Source: Corynebacterium sp. TAE3-ERU16 (lineage in GTDB: Bacteria > Actinomycetota > Actinomycetes > Mycobacteriales > Mycobacteriaceae). Taken from it: a DNA stretch of 64,000 nucleotides. Below the pieces are notes generated by a model. That model was not told where the DNA came from. It saw only the letters and a list, made by a program, of their open reading frames with translations, and did no database searches. The DNA lies in contig NZ_JAHUTN010000005.1 in assembly GCF_019209935.1 (NCBI RefSeq), forward strand, positions 124,001 through 188,000. Direction: 5' to 3'. The position numbers were made by a program, and so were the translations under genes. Shown here in pieces: positions 8,696-20,614 of the stretch (position 1 is its first letter; each line of letters starts with the position of its first letter).

Positions 8696-9862
8696 GTGAG
8701 CGACTCCGTCGACACCAAGCGGACCGACATCCCAGCAGTTCTCGTCCTCGCCGACGGCCGAACCTACCGCGGCTTCGGTTTCGGTGCCACCGGCACCACC
8801 CTCGGTGAAGCGGTGTTCACCACCGGCATGACCGGGTACCAGGAGACGATGACCGATCCGTCCTACCACCGTCAGATCGTCGTCGCGACCGCCCCCCAGA
8901 TCGGCAACACCGGGTGGAACGACGAGGACGGAGAATCCCGTGGTGACCGGATCTGGGTCGCGGGCCTCGTCGTCCGGGATCTCGCCCACCGCGTCTCCAA
9001 CTGGCGTGCCGAACGGACCCTCGCCGAAGAGATGGAGAAACAGGGGATCGTCGGCATCCGTGGTGTGGACACCCGCGCACTCGTCCGGCACCTCCGGAAC
9101 CACGGATCCATGTCCGCGGGCGTATTCAGCGGAGCCGACGCTCAGCGGGACACCGACGAACTCGTCCGGATCGTGAATGAGCAGCCCGCCATGGCCGGCG
9201 CGGACCTCGCGTGCGAGGTCAGCTGCACCGAGCCCTACACCGTCGAACCCGACGGCGAGCACCGCTTCACCGTCGTCGCCTTCGACATGGGCATCAAGAC
9301 CAACACCCCGCGCAACTTCGCCGCCCGCGGTATCCGCACCGTCGTCGTCCCCGCGGGAACCGACTTCGACACCATCTCCTCCTACTCGCCGGACGGTGTG
9401 TTCGTCTCCAACGGGCCCGGGGACCCGGCCACCGCGGACGACATGGTCGCCGCGGTCCGCGACGTCCTGGCCGCGAAGATCCCGTTCTTCGGGATCTGCT
9501 TCGGTAACCAGATCCTCGGCCGCGCCCTCGGGATGGAGACCTACAAGCTCAAGTTCGGCCACCGCGGCATCAACGTCCCGGTGCTCGACCACTCCACCGG
9601 CACCGTCGAGATCACCGCCCAGAACCACGGCTTCGCGCTCAAAGGCGAGGCCGGTGTCGAGTTCGACACCGACTTCGGGCCCGCGAAGGTCACCCACACC
9701 TGCCTCAACGACGATGTCGTCGAGGGCGTCGCACTCACCAACGGACTGGCGTACTCCGTGCAGTACCACCCGGAGGCCGCGGCCGGCCCCCACGACGCCA
9801 ACCCACTGTTCGACCGTTTCGTCGAGCTCATGTCCACCCGCAGCACCCCGACGGAAGGTTAA
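8696..9862 (+). CDS. carA: Carbamoyl phosphate synthase small subunit (glutamine amidotransferase)
   Basis: CarA hydrolyses glutamine and feeds ammonia to CarB, serving both pyrimidine and arginine synthesis. From GTG 8696 the protein has 388 residues, which matches the family. The N-terminal CarA domain begins AVLVLADGRTYRGFGFGA. The class I amidotransferase triad is present: the Cys in FGICFGNQILG (Cys268), then His in QYHPEAAAGP and the following region. GTG 8696 has AAAGG 8 bases upstream. ATG 8651 is in frame and sits 8 bases after a -10 element, so a longer leaderless form with 15 extra residues cannot be excluded. carB follows after 6 bases. Confidence 0.96.
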   Translation: MSDSVDTKRTDIPAVLVLADGRTYRGFGFGATGTTLGEAVFTTGMTGYQETMTDPSYHRQIVVATAPQIGNTGWNDEDGESRGDRIWVAGLVVRDLAHRVSNWRAERTLAEEMEKQGIVGIRGVDTRALVRHLRNHGSMSAGVFSGADAQRDTDELVRIVNEQPAMAGADLACEVSCTEPYTVEPDGEHRFTVVAFDMGIKTNTPRNFAARGIRTVVVPAGTDFDTISSYSPDGVFVSNGPGDPATADDMVAAVRDVLAAKIPFFGICFGNQILGRALGMETYKLKFGHRGINVPVLDHSTGTVEITAQNHGFALKGEAGVEFDTDFGPAKVTHTCLNDDVVEGVALTNGLAYSVQYHPEAAAGPHDANPLFDRFVELMSTRSTPTEG

Positions 9863-9868
9863 GAACCC

Positions 9869-13221
<3,353 letters not shown>

Positions 13222-13225
<4 letters not shown>

Positions 13226-14064
13226 GCGACACCGTGACCCCGTCCTTCGGGGACCGGCTCGCCGCGGCCGGTGCGGCCCGGGGTCGGCTGTGCGTCGGCA
13301 TCGACCCGCACCCGGGTCTGCTCCGTGACTGGGGGCTGACGACGGACGCCACCGGACTGGCCGACTTCGCCCGGATCTGCGTGGACGCCTTCGCGGACAC
13401 CGCCGCCCTCGTGAAGCCGCAGGTCGCCTTCTTCGAGCGGTACGGCAGTGCGGGCTACGCGGTTCTGGAGGAGACGATCCGCTCGCTGCGGGAAGCCGGG
13501 TGTCTGGTACTCGCGGACGCGAAGCGGGGAGACATCGGTTCCACCATGGCCGCCTACGCGGGTGCCTGGCTCGACGACGACTCGCCGCTCGCCGTGGACG
13601 CCGTGACCGTCTCCCCGTACCTCGGGTTCGGTTCCCTGGACCCGGCCGTGTCCCTGGCCGTTGAGAAGGGGAGGGGCGTGTTCGTGCTCGCCGCGACCTC
13701 GAACCCGGAGGGCCCCGAGGTGCAGCGTGCGGGTAGGGCCGACGGTACGTCGGTCGCGCAGTACGTCGTCGATTCCTGCGCCGCCCACAACGCCCCCTTC
13801 GTCGCCCGCGGAGGTTTCGGCCCCTGCGGGGTCGTGGTCGGTGCGACCGTGACCGACGCCCCGGCCCTGGCCGAGCTCGGTGGGCCGGTCCTCCTGCCCG
13901 GGGTCGGCGCCCAGGGTGCCGGACCCGACGATGTGGACCTACTCACCCGTGGTGTCGGGACGTTGGCTTTCGCCAGCGTCTCCCGTGGCATTCTGCGTGC
14001 GGGGCCGAACATCGGTGACCTGCGGAAAGCCTGTGTGGAGCAGGCAGGGGCATTCGGCGGCTGA
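13222..14064 (+). CDS. pyrF: Orotidine 5'-phosphate decarboxylase
   Basis: PyrF decarboxylates OMP to UMP, the last step encoded here. The 280-residue length and the motif [13 protein letters not shown] (catalytic Lys101 in DAKRGDIG) identify the longer type 2 enzymes found in actinobacteria. GIDPHPGLL near residue 27 and [11 protein letters not shown] near the C-terminus bind the nucleotide and phosphate. The ATG overlaps the carB stop by 4 bases. pyrD and pyrE are not in the window, so the pathway is completed elsewhere. Confidence 0.97.
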
Positions 14065-14142
14065 CGCTCCGTCGGGTGGTGGGGAAACCACTGTTCAGCG
14101 CGAATTCGGCGGCCCGCGGCAACGGCCTTTCCCGCCCCGACC

Positions 14143-14170
14143 TTTGACTTTGCGTCACTAGTGTTAGACT
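14143..14170 (+). promoter_or_regulatory. Promoter of mihF
   Basis: TTTGAC (14143-14148) and TAGACT (14165-14170) are spaced by 16 bases, close to the corynebacterial sigma-A consensus. Transcription would start near 14177 and give a leader of about 117 bases before the GTG of mihF. The leader is unusually long for this window, but no riboswitch class was recognised in it. Confidence 0.7.
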
Positions 14171-14293
14171 GTTCCAAGTTCGCTGGCTGACACCGATGAG
14201 ATTAGCGTTGTCGGAGCCGGCGGGAACTGGTAGAACCGGACCCCGCGACTACCCAATGACATTGTCCGAGAAAATGAAAAACGGAGGAACCCC

Positions 14294-14620
14294 GTGGCCC
14301 TTCCCAAGTTGACCGATGAGCAGCGCAAGGACGCCCTTGCCAAGGCCGCCGAGGCCCGCAAGGCACGTGCCGAGCTGAAGGAGAAGCTGAAGCGAGGTGG
14401 CACCAACCTGAAGGAGGTGCTCGCCCAGGCGCAGAGCGATGAGATCATCGGCAAGACCAAGGTCTCCGCACTGCTCGAGGCCATGCCCAAGGTGGGCAAG
14501 GTCAAGGCCAAGGAGATCATGGAGGAGCTCGAGATCGCGCAGACCCGCCGTCTCCGTGGGCTCGGTGACCGTCAGCGCCGCGCGCTTCTGGAGCGTTTCG
14601 GCTTCTCCGAAGAGGACTAG
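14294..14620 (+). CDS. mihF: Actinobacterial integration host factor (mIHF)
   Basis: mIHF is a nucleoid-associated DNA-bending protein, unrelated in fold to E. coli IHF and essential in mycobacteria. The 108-residue basic protein carries the family's long N-terminal helix ([20 protein letters not shown]) and the helix-two-turn-helix part [19 protein letters not shown], followed by [19 protein letters not shown]. The GTG start has a strong ACGGAGGAA site. It probably shares a transcript with gmk (8 bases downstream) and has its own strong promoter. Confidence 0.96.
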   Translation: MALPKLTDEQRKDALAKAAEARKARAELKEKLKRGGTNLKEVLAQAQSDEIIGKTKVSALLEAMPKVGKVKAKEIMEELEIAQTRRLRGLGDRQRRALLERFGFSEED

Positions 14621-14628
14621 TCGTCGAC

Positions 14629-15201
14629 ATGTCGGGTGATCGGAACCCAGCACGTCTCGTCGTGCTCGCCGGGCCTTCCGCGGTCGGGAAATCGACCGTG
14701 GTCAATCGGCTCCGTGATGAAGTGCCCGACCTGTTCTTCTCCGTGTCGATGACGACACGCGCGCCACGCCCCGGAGAAGTTCACGGCCGTGACTACCTCT
14801 ACGTCACCCCGGAGGAGTTCCAGCGGACCATCGACGCGGGTGACATGCTCGAATGGGCTGAGATTCACGGTGGTCTGCAGCGGTCCGGAACGCCCGCCCG
14901 GCCTGTCCGCGAGGCGCTGGAACTCCGGCGCCCCGTGCTCGTGGAGGTGGATCTGGTCGGGGCACGGAACGTCGCGCGGCTCATGCCCGAATCCCGCACG
15001 GTGTTCCTCGCGCCCCCCTCGTGGGAGACGCTCGTGGAGCGCCTGACGGGACGTGGTACGGAACCGGCCGACGTCATCGAGCGCCGGTTGCAGACGGCCC
15101 GGGAGGAGCTGGCCTCCGCGGACGAGTTCGACCACGTCATCGTCAACGACGACGTGGACCGGGCTGTCGCGCAGATCCGCGCGATCCTCACCGGCGACTG
15201 A
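14629..15201 (+). CDS. gmk: Guanylate kinase
   Basis: Gmk phosphorylates GMP to GDP. The 190-residue protein has the P-loop GPSAVGKST (residues 15-23), the GMP-binding segment [19 protein letters not shown], and the lid region [17 protein letters not shown]. The length is normal. It sits between mihF and rpoZ as in other corynebacteria, which places a GTP-supply gene beside a nucleoid protein gene and an RNA polymerase gene. Confidence 0.97.
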   Translation: MSGDRNPARLVVLAGPSAVGKSTVVNRLRDEVPDLFFSVSMTTRAPRPGEVHGRDYLYVTPEEFQRTIDAGDMLEWAEIHGGLQRSGTPARPVREALELRRPVLVEVDLVGARNVARLMPESRTVFLAPPSWETLVERLTGRGTEPADVIERRLQTAREELASADEFDHVIVNDDVDRAVAQIRAILTGD

Positions 15202-15275
15202 CAGATCCGGGAATCCAGTTCTCCCGGGCGAACCAGCAACACTTTTTCTTCCCCGACTCTTGAAGGTGCTAAACA

Positions 15276-15551
15276 GTGACCAATGACATCACCGCAACCG
15301 AGGCCGTCTTCGATCCGCCGGTCGGTATCACCGATCCGCCGATCGACGAACTGCTGGACAAGGTGTCCTCGAAGTACGCCCTCGTGATCTTCGCCGCCAA
15401 GCGGGCGCGCCAGATCAACAGCTACCTCCATCAGCGTGATGAAGGTGTCTTCGAGTTCGTTGGCCCGCTGATCGACGACAGTCAGGCGAAGCCGCTCACC
15501 GTCGCGCTCCGCGAGATCAACCGCGGAATGCTCGACCACGAGGAAGGCTGA
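15276..15551 (+). CDS. rpoZ: RNA polymerase omega subunit
   Basis: Omega helps fold and assemble the beta' subunit. The 91-residue protein has the family core [20 protein letters not shown], then ARQINSYL, and a C-terminal REINRG segment. It begins at GTG 15276 with GAAGG about 9 bases upstream. The 74-base gap after gmk contains a short CCGGGA/TCCCGG hairpin (15207-15227) and TTTTT at 15243-15247, which may partly end gmk transcripts. Confidence 0.95.
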   Translation: MTNDITATEAVFDPPVGITDPPIDELLDKVSSKYALVIFAAKRARQINSYLHQRDEGVFEFVGPLIDDSQAKPLTVALREINRGMLDHEEG

Positions 15552-15701
15552 GACCCTCGACGTCGGTTCCGACGCATTCGCCGTCCCACCACATGCACCC
15601 TTCCCTCTTCCACGGACACCGTCGGCCCCGGAGCCTCCGGACCGTCCGCATCACGGGGGAGGGGTCTCGTGTTTTCCGGCGTCGGTCCCGGCGCCTCGAC
15701 C

Positions 15702-15707
15702 TAATCT
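15702..15707 (+). promoter_or_regulatory. -10 element before coaBC
   Basis: TAATCT lies 22 bases before the GTG at 15730, in the gap after rpoZ. The -35 is not clear. Confidence 0.4.
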
Positions 15708-15729
15708 CCACTGATGATTGAAGGACCCC

Positions 15730-17016
15730 GTGACCAGTACGTCGCCCTCTGACATTCCGGCACCCCACGACACCGCGGAGAACCACCCCGGGAATATCGT
15801 CCTCGGCGTCGCCGGCGGCATCGCCGCCTACAAGTCCTGCCACATAGTCCGCGGCTTCACGGAACGCGGGTATCCGGTCCGTGTCGTGCCGACGGAATCC
15901 GCACTGAACTTCGTCGGTGCGGCGACCTTCGAGGCGCTGTCCGGTCAGCCCGTCGCCACAGGGGTCTTCGATCGCGTCCACCGGGTGCAGCATGTCCGGG
16001 TCGGACAGGAGGCCGATCTCGTGGTCATCGCCCCCGCCACGGCGGATCTCCTGGCACGTCTCGCGACGGGCAGAGCGGACGATCTGCTCACCGCCACCTG
16101 TCTCGTCGCCACCTGCCCCGTCGTCGTCGCGCCGGCGATGCACACCGAGATGTGGAACCACCCTGCCACGCGTGCGAACGTCGCGACGCTGCGCGAACGT
16201 GGGGTGACCGTGCTGGAGCCCGCGCACGGCCGTCTCACCGGAGCTGATTCCGGGGCCGGGAGGCTGCCGGATCCGGAGCAGATCATCGCCCTGTCCCTCC
16301 TGCGGCTCGCCGGACGTGAGCTCCCGCGGGACCTGTCCGGCCGTCGGATCCTGATCACGGCCGGTGGAACCAGGGAGAACATCGATCCCGTCCGCTACCT
16401 GGGGAACCGCAGCTCCGGCAGGCAGGGCTTCGCGCTCGCCGAGGTCGCGGTACAGCGCGGTGCCGAGGTGACCCTGATCGCAGGGGCCACCGATGAGCTC
16501 CCGACGCCGTGCGGCGCCGAGATCATCCGAGTCTCGTCGGCCCGCGAACTCGCCGAGGAGGTCACCGCCCGCGCCGCAGACAGTGACGTCATCATCATGG
16601 CCGCCGCGGTGGCGGACTACCGGCCCACCGTGACCGCGCCCGCGAAGCTCAAGAAGAACTCGGAGTCCGCGCCGACCGCTCTCGATCTCACCGAGAACCC
16701 GGACATTCTCGCGGGACTCACCGCGGCCCGCCGGGACGGTCGGATCCCGGCGGACACGGTGATCGTCGGTTTCGCGGCGGAGACCGGCGACGAGAAGGCC
16801 TCCGTCCTGGATCACGCGCTCCGGAAGATCCGGCGGAAGGGCTGCGATCTTCTGATGTGCAACGACGTCAGCTCCGGGAAGGTGTTCGGACGCAGCCGTA
16901 ACCGTGGGTGGCTGATCGCCCCCGACGGTTCCTCGACGGAGGTCCCGGACGGCACGAAGCTCGAGGTGGCCTCGCTCATCCTGGATTCCGTGGTGCGGAT
17001 CACCATGGAGCGGTGA
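15730..17016 (+). CDS. coaBC: Bifunctional phosphopantothenoylcysteine decarboxylase / phosphopantothenate-cysteine ligase
   Basis: CoaBC carries out two successive steps of coenzyme A synthesis. From GTG 15730 the protein has 428 residues. The N-terminal flavin-dependent CoaC domain shows GVAGGIAAYK, the catalytic His in RVQHVRVG (His88) and the PAMHTEMW motif (residues 135-142). The C-terminal CoaB domain shows ITAGGTRENIDPVRYLGN and the AKLKK lysine motif. GTG 15730 follows GAAGGA by four bases. An in-frame TTG at 15718 would add four residues but overlaps that ribosome site. Confidence 0.96.
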   Translation: MTSTSPSDIPAPHDTAENHPGNIVLGVAGGIAAYKSCHIVRGFTERGYPVRVVPTESALNFVGAATFEALSGQPVATGVFDRVHRVQHVRVGQEADLVVIAPATADLLARLATGRADDLLTATCLVATCPVVVAPAMHTEMWNHPATRANVATLRERGVTVLEPAHGRLTGADSGAGRLPDPEQIIALSLLRLAGRELPRDLSGRRILITAGGTRENIDPVRYLGNRSSGRQGFALAEVAVQRGAEVTLIAGATDELPTPCGAEIIRVSSARELAEEVTARAADSDVIIMAAAVADYRPTVTAPAKLKKNSESAPTALDLTENPDILAGLTAARRDGRIPADTVIVGFAAETGDEKASVLDHALRKIRRKGCDLLMCNDVSSGKVFGRSRNRGWLIAPDGSSTEVPDGTKLEVASLILDSVVRITMER

Positions 17017-17068
17017 CGGGGGTTCTCCGCACCGACCCCGATCCCGTGACCGGCGGGTGAGGGGACCG

Positions 17069-17097
17069 TTGCAGTTTTAGACAGCTTGGTCTATATT
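17069..17097 (+). promoter_or_regulatory. metK promoter with McbR-type operator
   Basis: TTGCAG (17069-17074) and TATATT (17092-17097) are separated by 17 bases, a near-ideal promoter. Between them and overlapping the -10 lies TAGAC-AGCTTG-GTCTA (17078-17093), an exact match to the TAGAC-N6-GTCTA operator of McbR, the SAH-responsive repressor of methionine and cysteine genes in C. glutamicum. Binding there would block RNA polymerase. The leader to the GTG of metK is about 115 bases and includes a small GCCGC/GCGGC hairpin (17107-17121). Confidence 0.85.
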
Positions 17098-17219
17098 GAT
17101 CATGGTGCCGCCGCTTGCGGCGTCCCAACGGTGTGCTCCGCGACTTCCCGTACAGTCGCCCCCGGAACACCGCGCGAGCCCGCCGAACCAGGAAATCACC
17201 GAGTTGAGAAGGAAGTACC

Positions 17220-18443
17220 GTGGCTGTAGGCACCACCGCCGTCCGTCTGTTCACCAGCGAATCGGTCACTGAAGGGCACCCGGACAAGATCTGCGACGCC
17301 ATCTCCGACACGATCCTCGACGCCATGCTCAAGGTCGATCCGCATTCCAGGGTCGCCGTCGAGACCGTCGTCACCACCGGCCTCGTCCACGTCGTCGGTG
17401 AGGTCCGCTGCTCCGGGTACGTCGAGATCCCGGCGCTGGTGCGCACCAAACTCCGCGACATCGGATTCACGTCCTCCGAGGTCGGTTTCGACGGAACCAC
17501 CTGTGGTGTCACCGTCGCGATCGGGGAGCAGTCCCGGGAGATCGGCGCCGGAGTAGACACCTCCCACGAGGTCCGGAACGGAGACACCGGGGACGACGAC
17601 AACCAGAGCGGTGCAGGCGACCAGGGACTCATGTTCGGGTACGCCTCGAACGAGACCCCCGAGTACATGCCGCTTCCCGCGGCCACGGCCCACCGGCTCG
17701 CACGCCGACTGACCCAGGTCCGCAAGGACGGTATCGTCCCCAACCTCCGGCCCGACGGGAAGACCCAGGTCACGTTCGCCTATGACGGCGACGACCGACC
17801 CGTACGGCTGGACACGGTGGTCATCTCGACACAGCACGATCCAGACGTCAGTCAGGAGTGGCTGGAGGAGCAGCTGCGTAGCCACGTGATCGACCACGTC
17901 ATCCGGGAGGCACAGCTCGAGGACTTCGTCGACGGGGATCTGACCATCCTCATCAACCCCTCCGGCTCCTTCGTCGTCGGCGGCCCCATGGGCGACGCCG
18001 GGCTCACCGGACGGAAGATCATCGTCGACACCTACGGCGGCATGGCCCGCCACGGCGGTGGCGCGTTCTCCGGCAAGGACCCGAGCAAGGTCGACCGCTC
18101 CGGCGCATACGCAATGCGCTGGGTCGCGAAGAACATCGTCGCCGCAGGTCTCGCGGACCGTGCCGAGGTCCAGGTGGCCTACGCCATCGGCCGGGCCAAC
18201 CCCGTGGGGCTCTACGTCGAGACCTTCGGAACCGCGCACAGCGGGCTGACCGACTCCGACATCCAGGCAGCCGTGGCGAAGGTGTTCGACCTGCGCCCGG
18301 GCGCGATCATCAGGGAGCTGGATCTGCTGCGCCCGATCTACGCCGCCACCGCCGCGTACGGTCACTTCGGACGGACGGATCTCGATCTCCCCTGGGAGCA
18401 GATCAACCGGGTCGACGAACTCCGGGCCGCAGCCGGTCTCTGA
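17220..18443 (+). CDS. metK: S-adenosylmethionine synthetase
   Basis: MetK makes SAM from methionine and ATP. The 407-residue protein has every family signature: [16 protein letters not shown] (His20 near the active site), the hexapeptide GAGDQG, the P-loop-like [16 protein letters not shown], and the three-domain layout ending [16 protein letters not shown]. The GTG start has GAAGGA upstream. An McbR-type operator lies in the promoter, consistent with control by S-adenosylhomocysteine, the product of SAM-dependent methylation. Confidence 0.98.
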   Translation: MAVGTTAVRLFTSESVTEGHPDKICDAISDTILDAMLKVDPHSRVAVETVVTTGLVHVVGEVRCSGYVEIPALVRTKLRDIGFTSSEVGFDGTTCGVTVAIGEQSREIGAGVDTSHEVRNGDTGDDDNQSGAGDQGLMFGYASNETPEYMPLPAATAHRLARRLTQVRKDGIVPNLRPDGKTQVTFAYDGDDRPVRLDTVVISTQHDPDVSQEWLEEQLRSHVIDHVIREAQLEDFVDGDLTILINPSGSFVVGGPMGDAGLTGRKIIVDTYGGMARHGGGAFSGKDPSKVDRSGAYAMRWVAKNIVAAGLADRAEVQVAYAIGRANPVGLYVETFGTAHSGLTDSDIQAAVAKVFDLRPGAIIRELDLLRPIYAATAAYGHFGRTDLDLPWEQINRVDELRAAAGL

Positions 18444-18466
18444 CCCCTTCCTCCGTACCGGCGATA

Positions 18467-18472
18467 TACAAT
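18467..18472 (+). promoter_or_regulatory. -10 element for a leaderless priA mRNA
   Basis: TACAAT ends 7 bases before the ATG at 18480, with no Shine-Dalgarno sequence between. The gap to metK is only 36 bases. Confidence 0.6.
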
Positions 18473-18479
18473 TGCCGGC

Positions 18480-20510
18480 ATGTCCAGACCCCGTTCCCCG
18501 GCTCCGAGTGCGCCGGTGGCACGGGTTCTGCCGCTTCTCGGGCTCGCGCACCTGGACCGGCCCTTCGACTACCTCGTCGACGAGAAGCAGCACGCCGACT
18601 GCCAACCCGGGGTCAGGGTCCGCATCCGGTTCTCCGGGCGTCTGGTCGACGCGGTGGTGCTCTCCCGGACGTCCGTCAGCGACCACGCCGGAAATCTCGC
18701 CTGGCTGGACCGGGTGATCTCCCCGGAGATCGTCTACCCGGAGGCGACCCGCGCTCTGGTCGAAGCCCTCTGCGACCGCTACGGAGGGGTGCGCAGCGAT
18801 CTGATCCGCTCCGCGGTCCCGGCCCGGCACGCCACCGCGGAGAACTCGGACACCTCGACTCCCTGGGAGGAGCTCGGCGCCGTCACCGACCCCGACCTCT
18901 CCCCGTGGCTCAGCTACCTGTACGGACCGAACTTCGTCGACGCCGTCCTGGCCGGCCGTGCGGCACGCGCAGCCTGGCAGATCGCCCCCGGTGACGACTG
19001 GTCGTCGGCCCTCGCGGGGCTGGCCGTCGCGACCGCCCGGTCCGGAGGAGGTGTCCTCATCGTGCTGCCGGACCAACGGGACGTCGACACGCTCGAATCG
19101 GCTCTCCGCGAACTCGTCTCCGCGCGGCAGATCACCGTATTGAATTCCGCCCTCGGGCCGCAGGCGCGTTACCGGCGATTCCTGTCCGTCCTCCACGGCC
19201 AGGGTCGGCTCGTCATCGGCACCCGGAGCGCGGCCTACGCCCCGGTCGCGGACCTCAGGCTGGCCGTGCTCCTCCACGACGGCGACGACAACCTGATCGA
19301 CCCCCGCGCCCCCTACACACACGCCCGGGAGGTGCTCACCACACGCAGTGCACAGAGCGGCTGCGCACTCATCCTCGGCGGTCACACCCGGACCACCGAG
19401 GTGCAGCTGATGGTCGAGCAGGGCTGGATGCACGATCTCGTGGCTCCGCGCGAGGTCCTGCGACAGCGGATGCCCCGCGTCCGGGCCACCGCCGACAGCG
19501 ACATCGCGCTCGAGCGGGACCCGCTGGCCAGGTCCGCCAGGCTCCCGGCCGTCGCATTCGATGCGGTCCGCAGGGCGCTGGACCGGGACGAGCCGGTACT
19601 GATCCAGACCCCACGCAAGGGGTACGTGCCGACCCTGGCCTGCGGTCAGTGCCGGTCACCCGCCCGGTGCCGCGCCTGCAACGGCCCACTGGGACTCCCG
19701 GCCGGCGGCGACGACGCACCCGGTGTACCGATGTGCCGGTGGTGCGGACGTCCCGCCGCAAACCACCGGTGCGGCAACTGCGGGTCCGTCCGGCTCCGCG
19801 CCGTGGTGCTCGGTTCCGAACGGACCGCCGAGGAACTGGGCAGGGCGTTCCCCAGGGTCCCGGTCTCCACGTCCGGTGGAACCCGGGTCCTCGACGAGGT
19901 GCCGCCGGGCGCCCGGCTCGTGGTGTCCACCCCCGGTGCCGAACCTCCGGTCAGGGACGGCACCTACGGAGCCTGTCTGCTGCTCGACACCTGGGCGCTC
20001 CTCGGCCGGGCGGACCTCCGCGCCGCGGAGGACACACTGGCGAAGTGGATGGCGGCCGCGACCCTCGTCGCCCCCAACGGGGACGGGGGAGAGGTGATCG
20101 TCGTCGCAGACCCGGCACTCGCCCCGGTCCAGGCGCTGATCCGGTGGGATCCCGTCACCGCGGCCGCGATGGAACTGGCCCAGCGTCGTGAGGTGGATCT
20201 TCCCCCGGCGGTGCACCTGGCCGCGGTGGACGGCCCCCAGACCACCCTCGACGACTTTCTCGACCTGGTCGACCTGCCGGAGGGGGCGGATATCCTCGGG
20301 CCGGTAGACCTCCCGCCGGGTTCCCCACTGCCGGGGGAGTACGACGAGTCACGGTTCGGGCCTCCGCAACGGCTCCTCGTCAGGGTACCGCTCGGGTCCG
20401 GGCACCGGAGCGCACTCGGCAGGGCGCTGAGGTCGGGACGGACCGCGCGGGCCGTCCGCAAGGACGAGCTTCCCCTCCGCATCCAGATCGACCCGCTGCA
20501 CGTCGGCTGA
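18480..20510 (+). CDS. priA: PriA-like primosomal protein N' lacking helicase motifs
   Basis: PriA restarts collapsed replication forks. This 676-residue protein keeps the N-terminal DNA-binding domain (LAHLDRPFDYLVDEK) and the zinc-binding insert (CGQCRSPARCRACNGPL, then CRWCGRP and CGNCGS). The ATPase signatures are gone. The Walker A site reads QIAPGDDWSSALAG with no GKT, and the DEEH box reads LHDGDDNL. This is the degenerate form annotated in many actinobacteria as a probable PriA without ATPase activity. It may act as a structural loader of other restart proteins. The ATG is leaderless. Confidence 0.9.
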   Translation: MSRPRSPAPSAPVARVLPLLGLAHLDRPFDYLVDEKQHADCQPGVRVRIRFSGRLVDAVVLSRTSVSDHAGNLAWLDRVISPEIVYPEATRALVEALCDRYGGVRSDLIRSAVPARHATAENSDTSTPWEELGAVTDPDLSPWLSYLYGPNFVDAVLAGRAARAAWQIAPGDDWSSALAGLAVATARSGGGVLIVLPDQRDVDTLESALRELVSARQITVLNSALGPQARYRRFLSVLHGQGRLVIGTRSAAYAPVADLRLAVLLHDGDDNLIDPRAPYTHAREVLTTRSAQSGCALILGGHTRTTEVQLMVEQGWMHDLVAPREVLRQRMPRVRATADSDIALERDPLARSARLPAVAFDAVRRALDRDEPVLIQTPRKGYVPTLACGQCRSPARCRACNGPLGLPAGGDDAPGVPMCRWCGRPAANHRCGNCGSVRLRAVVLGSERTAEELGRAFPRVPVSTSGGTRVLDEVPPGARLVVSTPGAEPPVRDGTYGACLLLDTWALLGRADLRAAEDTLAKWMAAATLVAPNGDGGEVIVVADPALAPVQALIRWDPVTAAAMELAQRREVDLPPAVHLAAVDGPQTTLDDFLDLVDLPEGADILGPVDLPPGSPLPGEYDESRFGPPQRLLVRVPLGSGHRSALGRALRSGRTARAVRKDELPLRIQIDPLHVG

Positions 20511-20563
20511 TCACCGTCACCCGGGTCGGGGCGACGGACTTCAACCGATCCGGTGAGGGACCG

Positions 20564-20569
20564 TAGGAT
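20564..20569 (+). promoter_or_regulatory. -10 element before fmt
   Basis: TAGGAT lies 46 bases before the fmt ATG. It gives a start near 20576 and a short leader containing AAGGA about 10 bases before the ATG. Confidence 0.5.
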
Positions 20570-20614
20570 GGGGACGTTGACAGACGATCCCCGTAGTAAG
20601 GATGTTCCCCACCC

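Noticed and set aside
14177..14293. A riboswitch in the 117-base mihF leader
   Set aside because: No conserved core or strong nested pairing was recognised.
17098..17219. A SAM-sensing riboswitch in the metK leader
   Set aside because: Only one small GCCGC/GCGGC hairpin is visible and none of the known SAM riboswitch cores could be matched. The McbR site explains control better.
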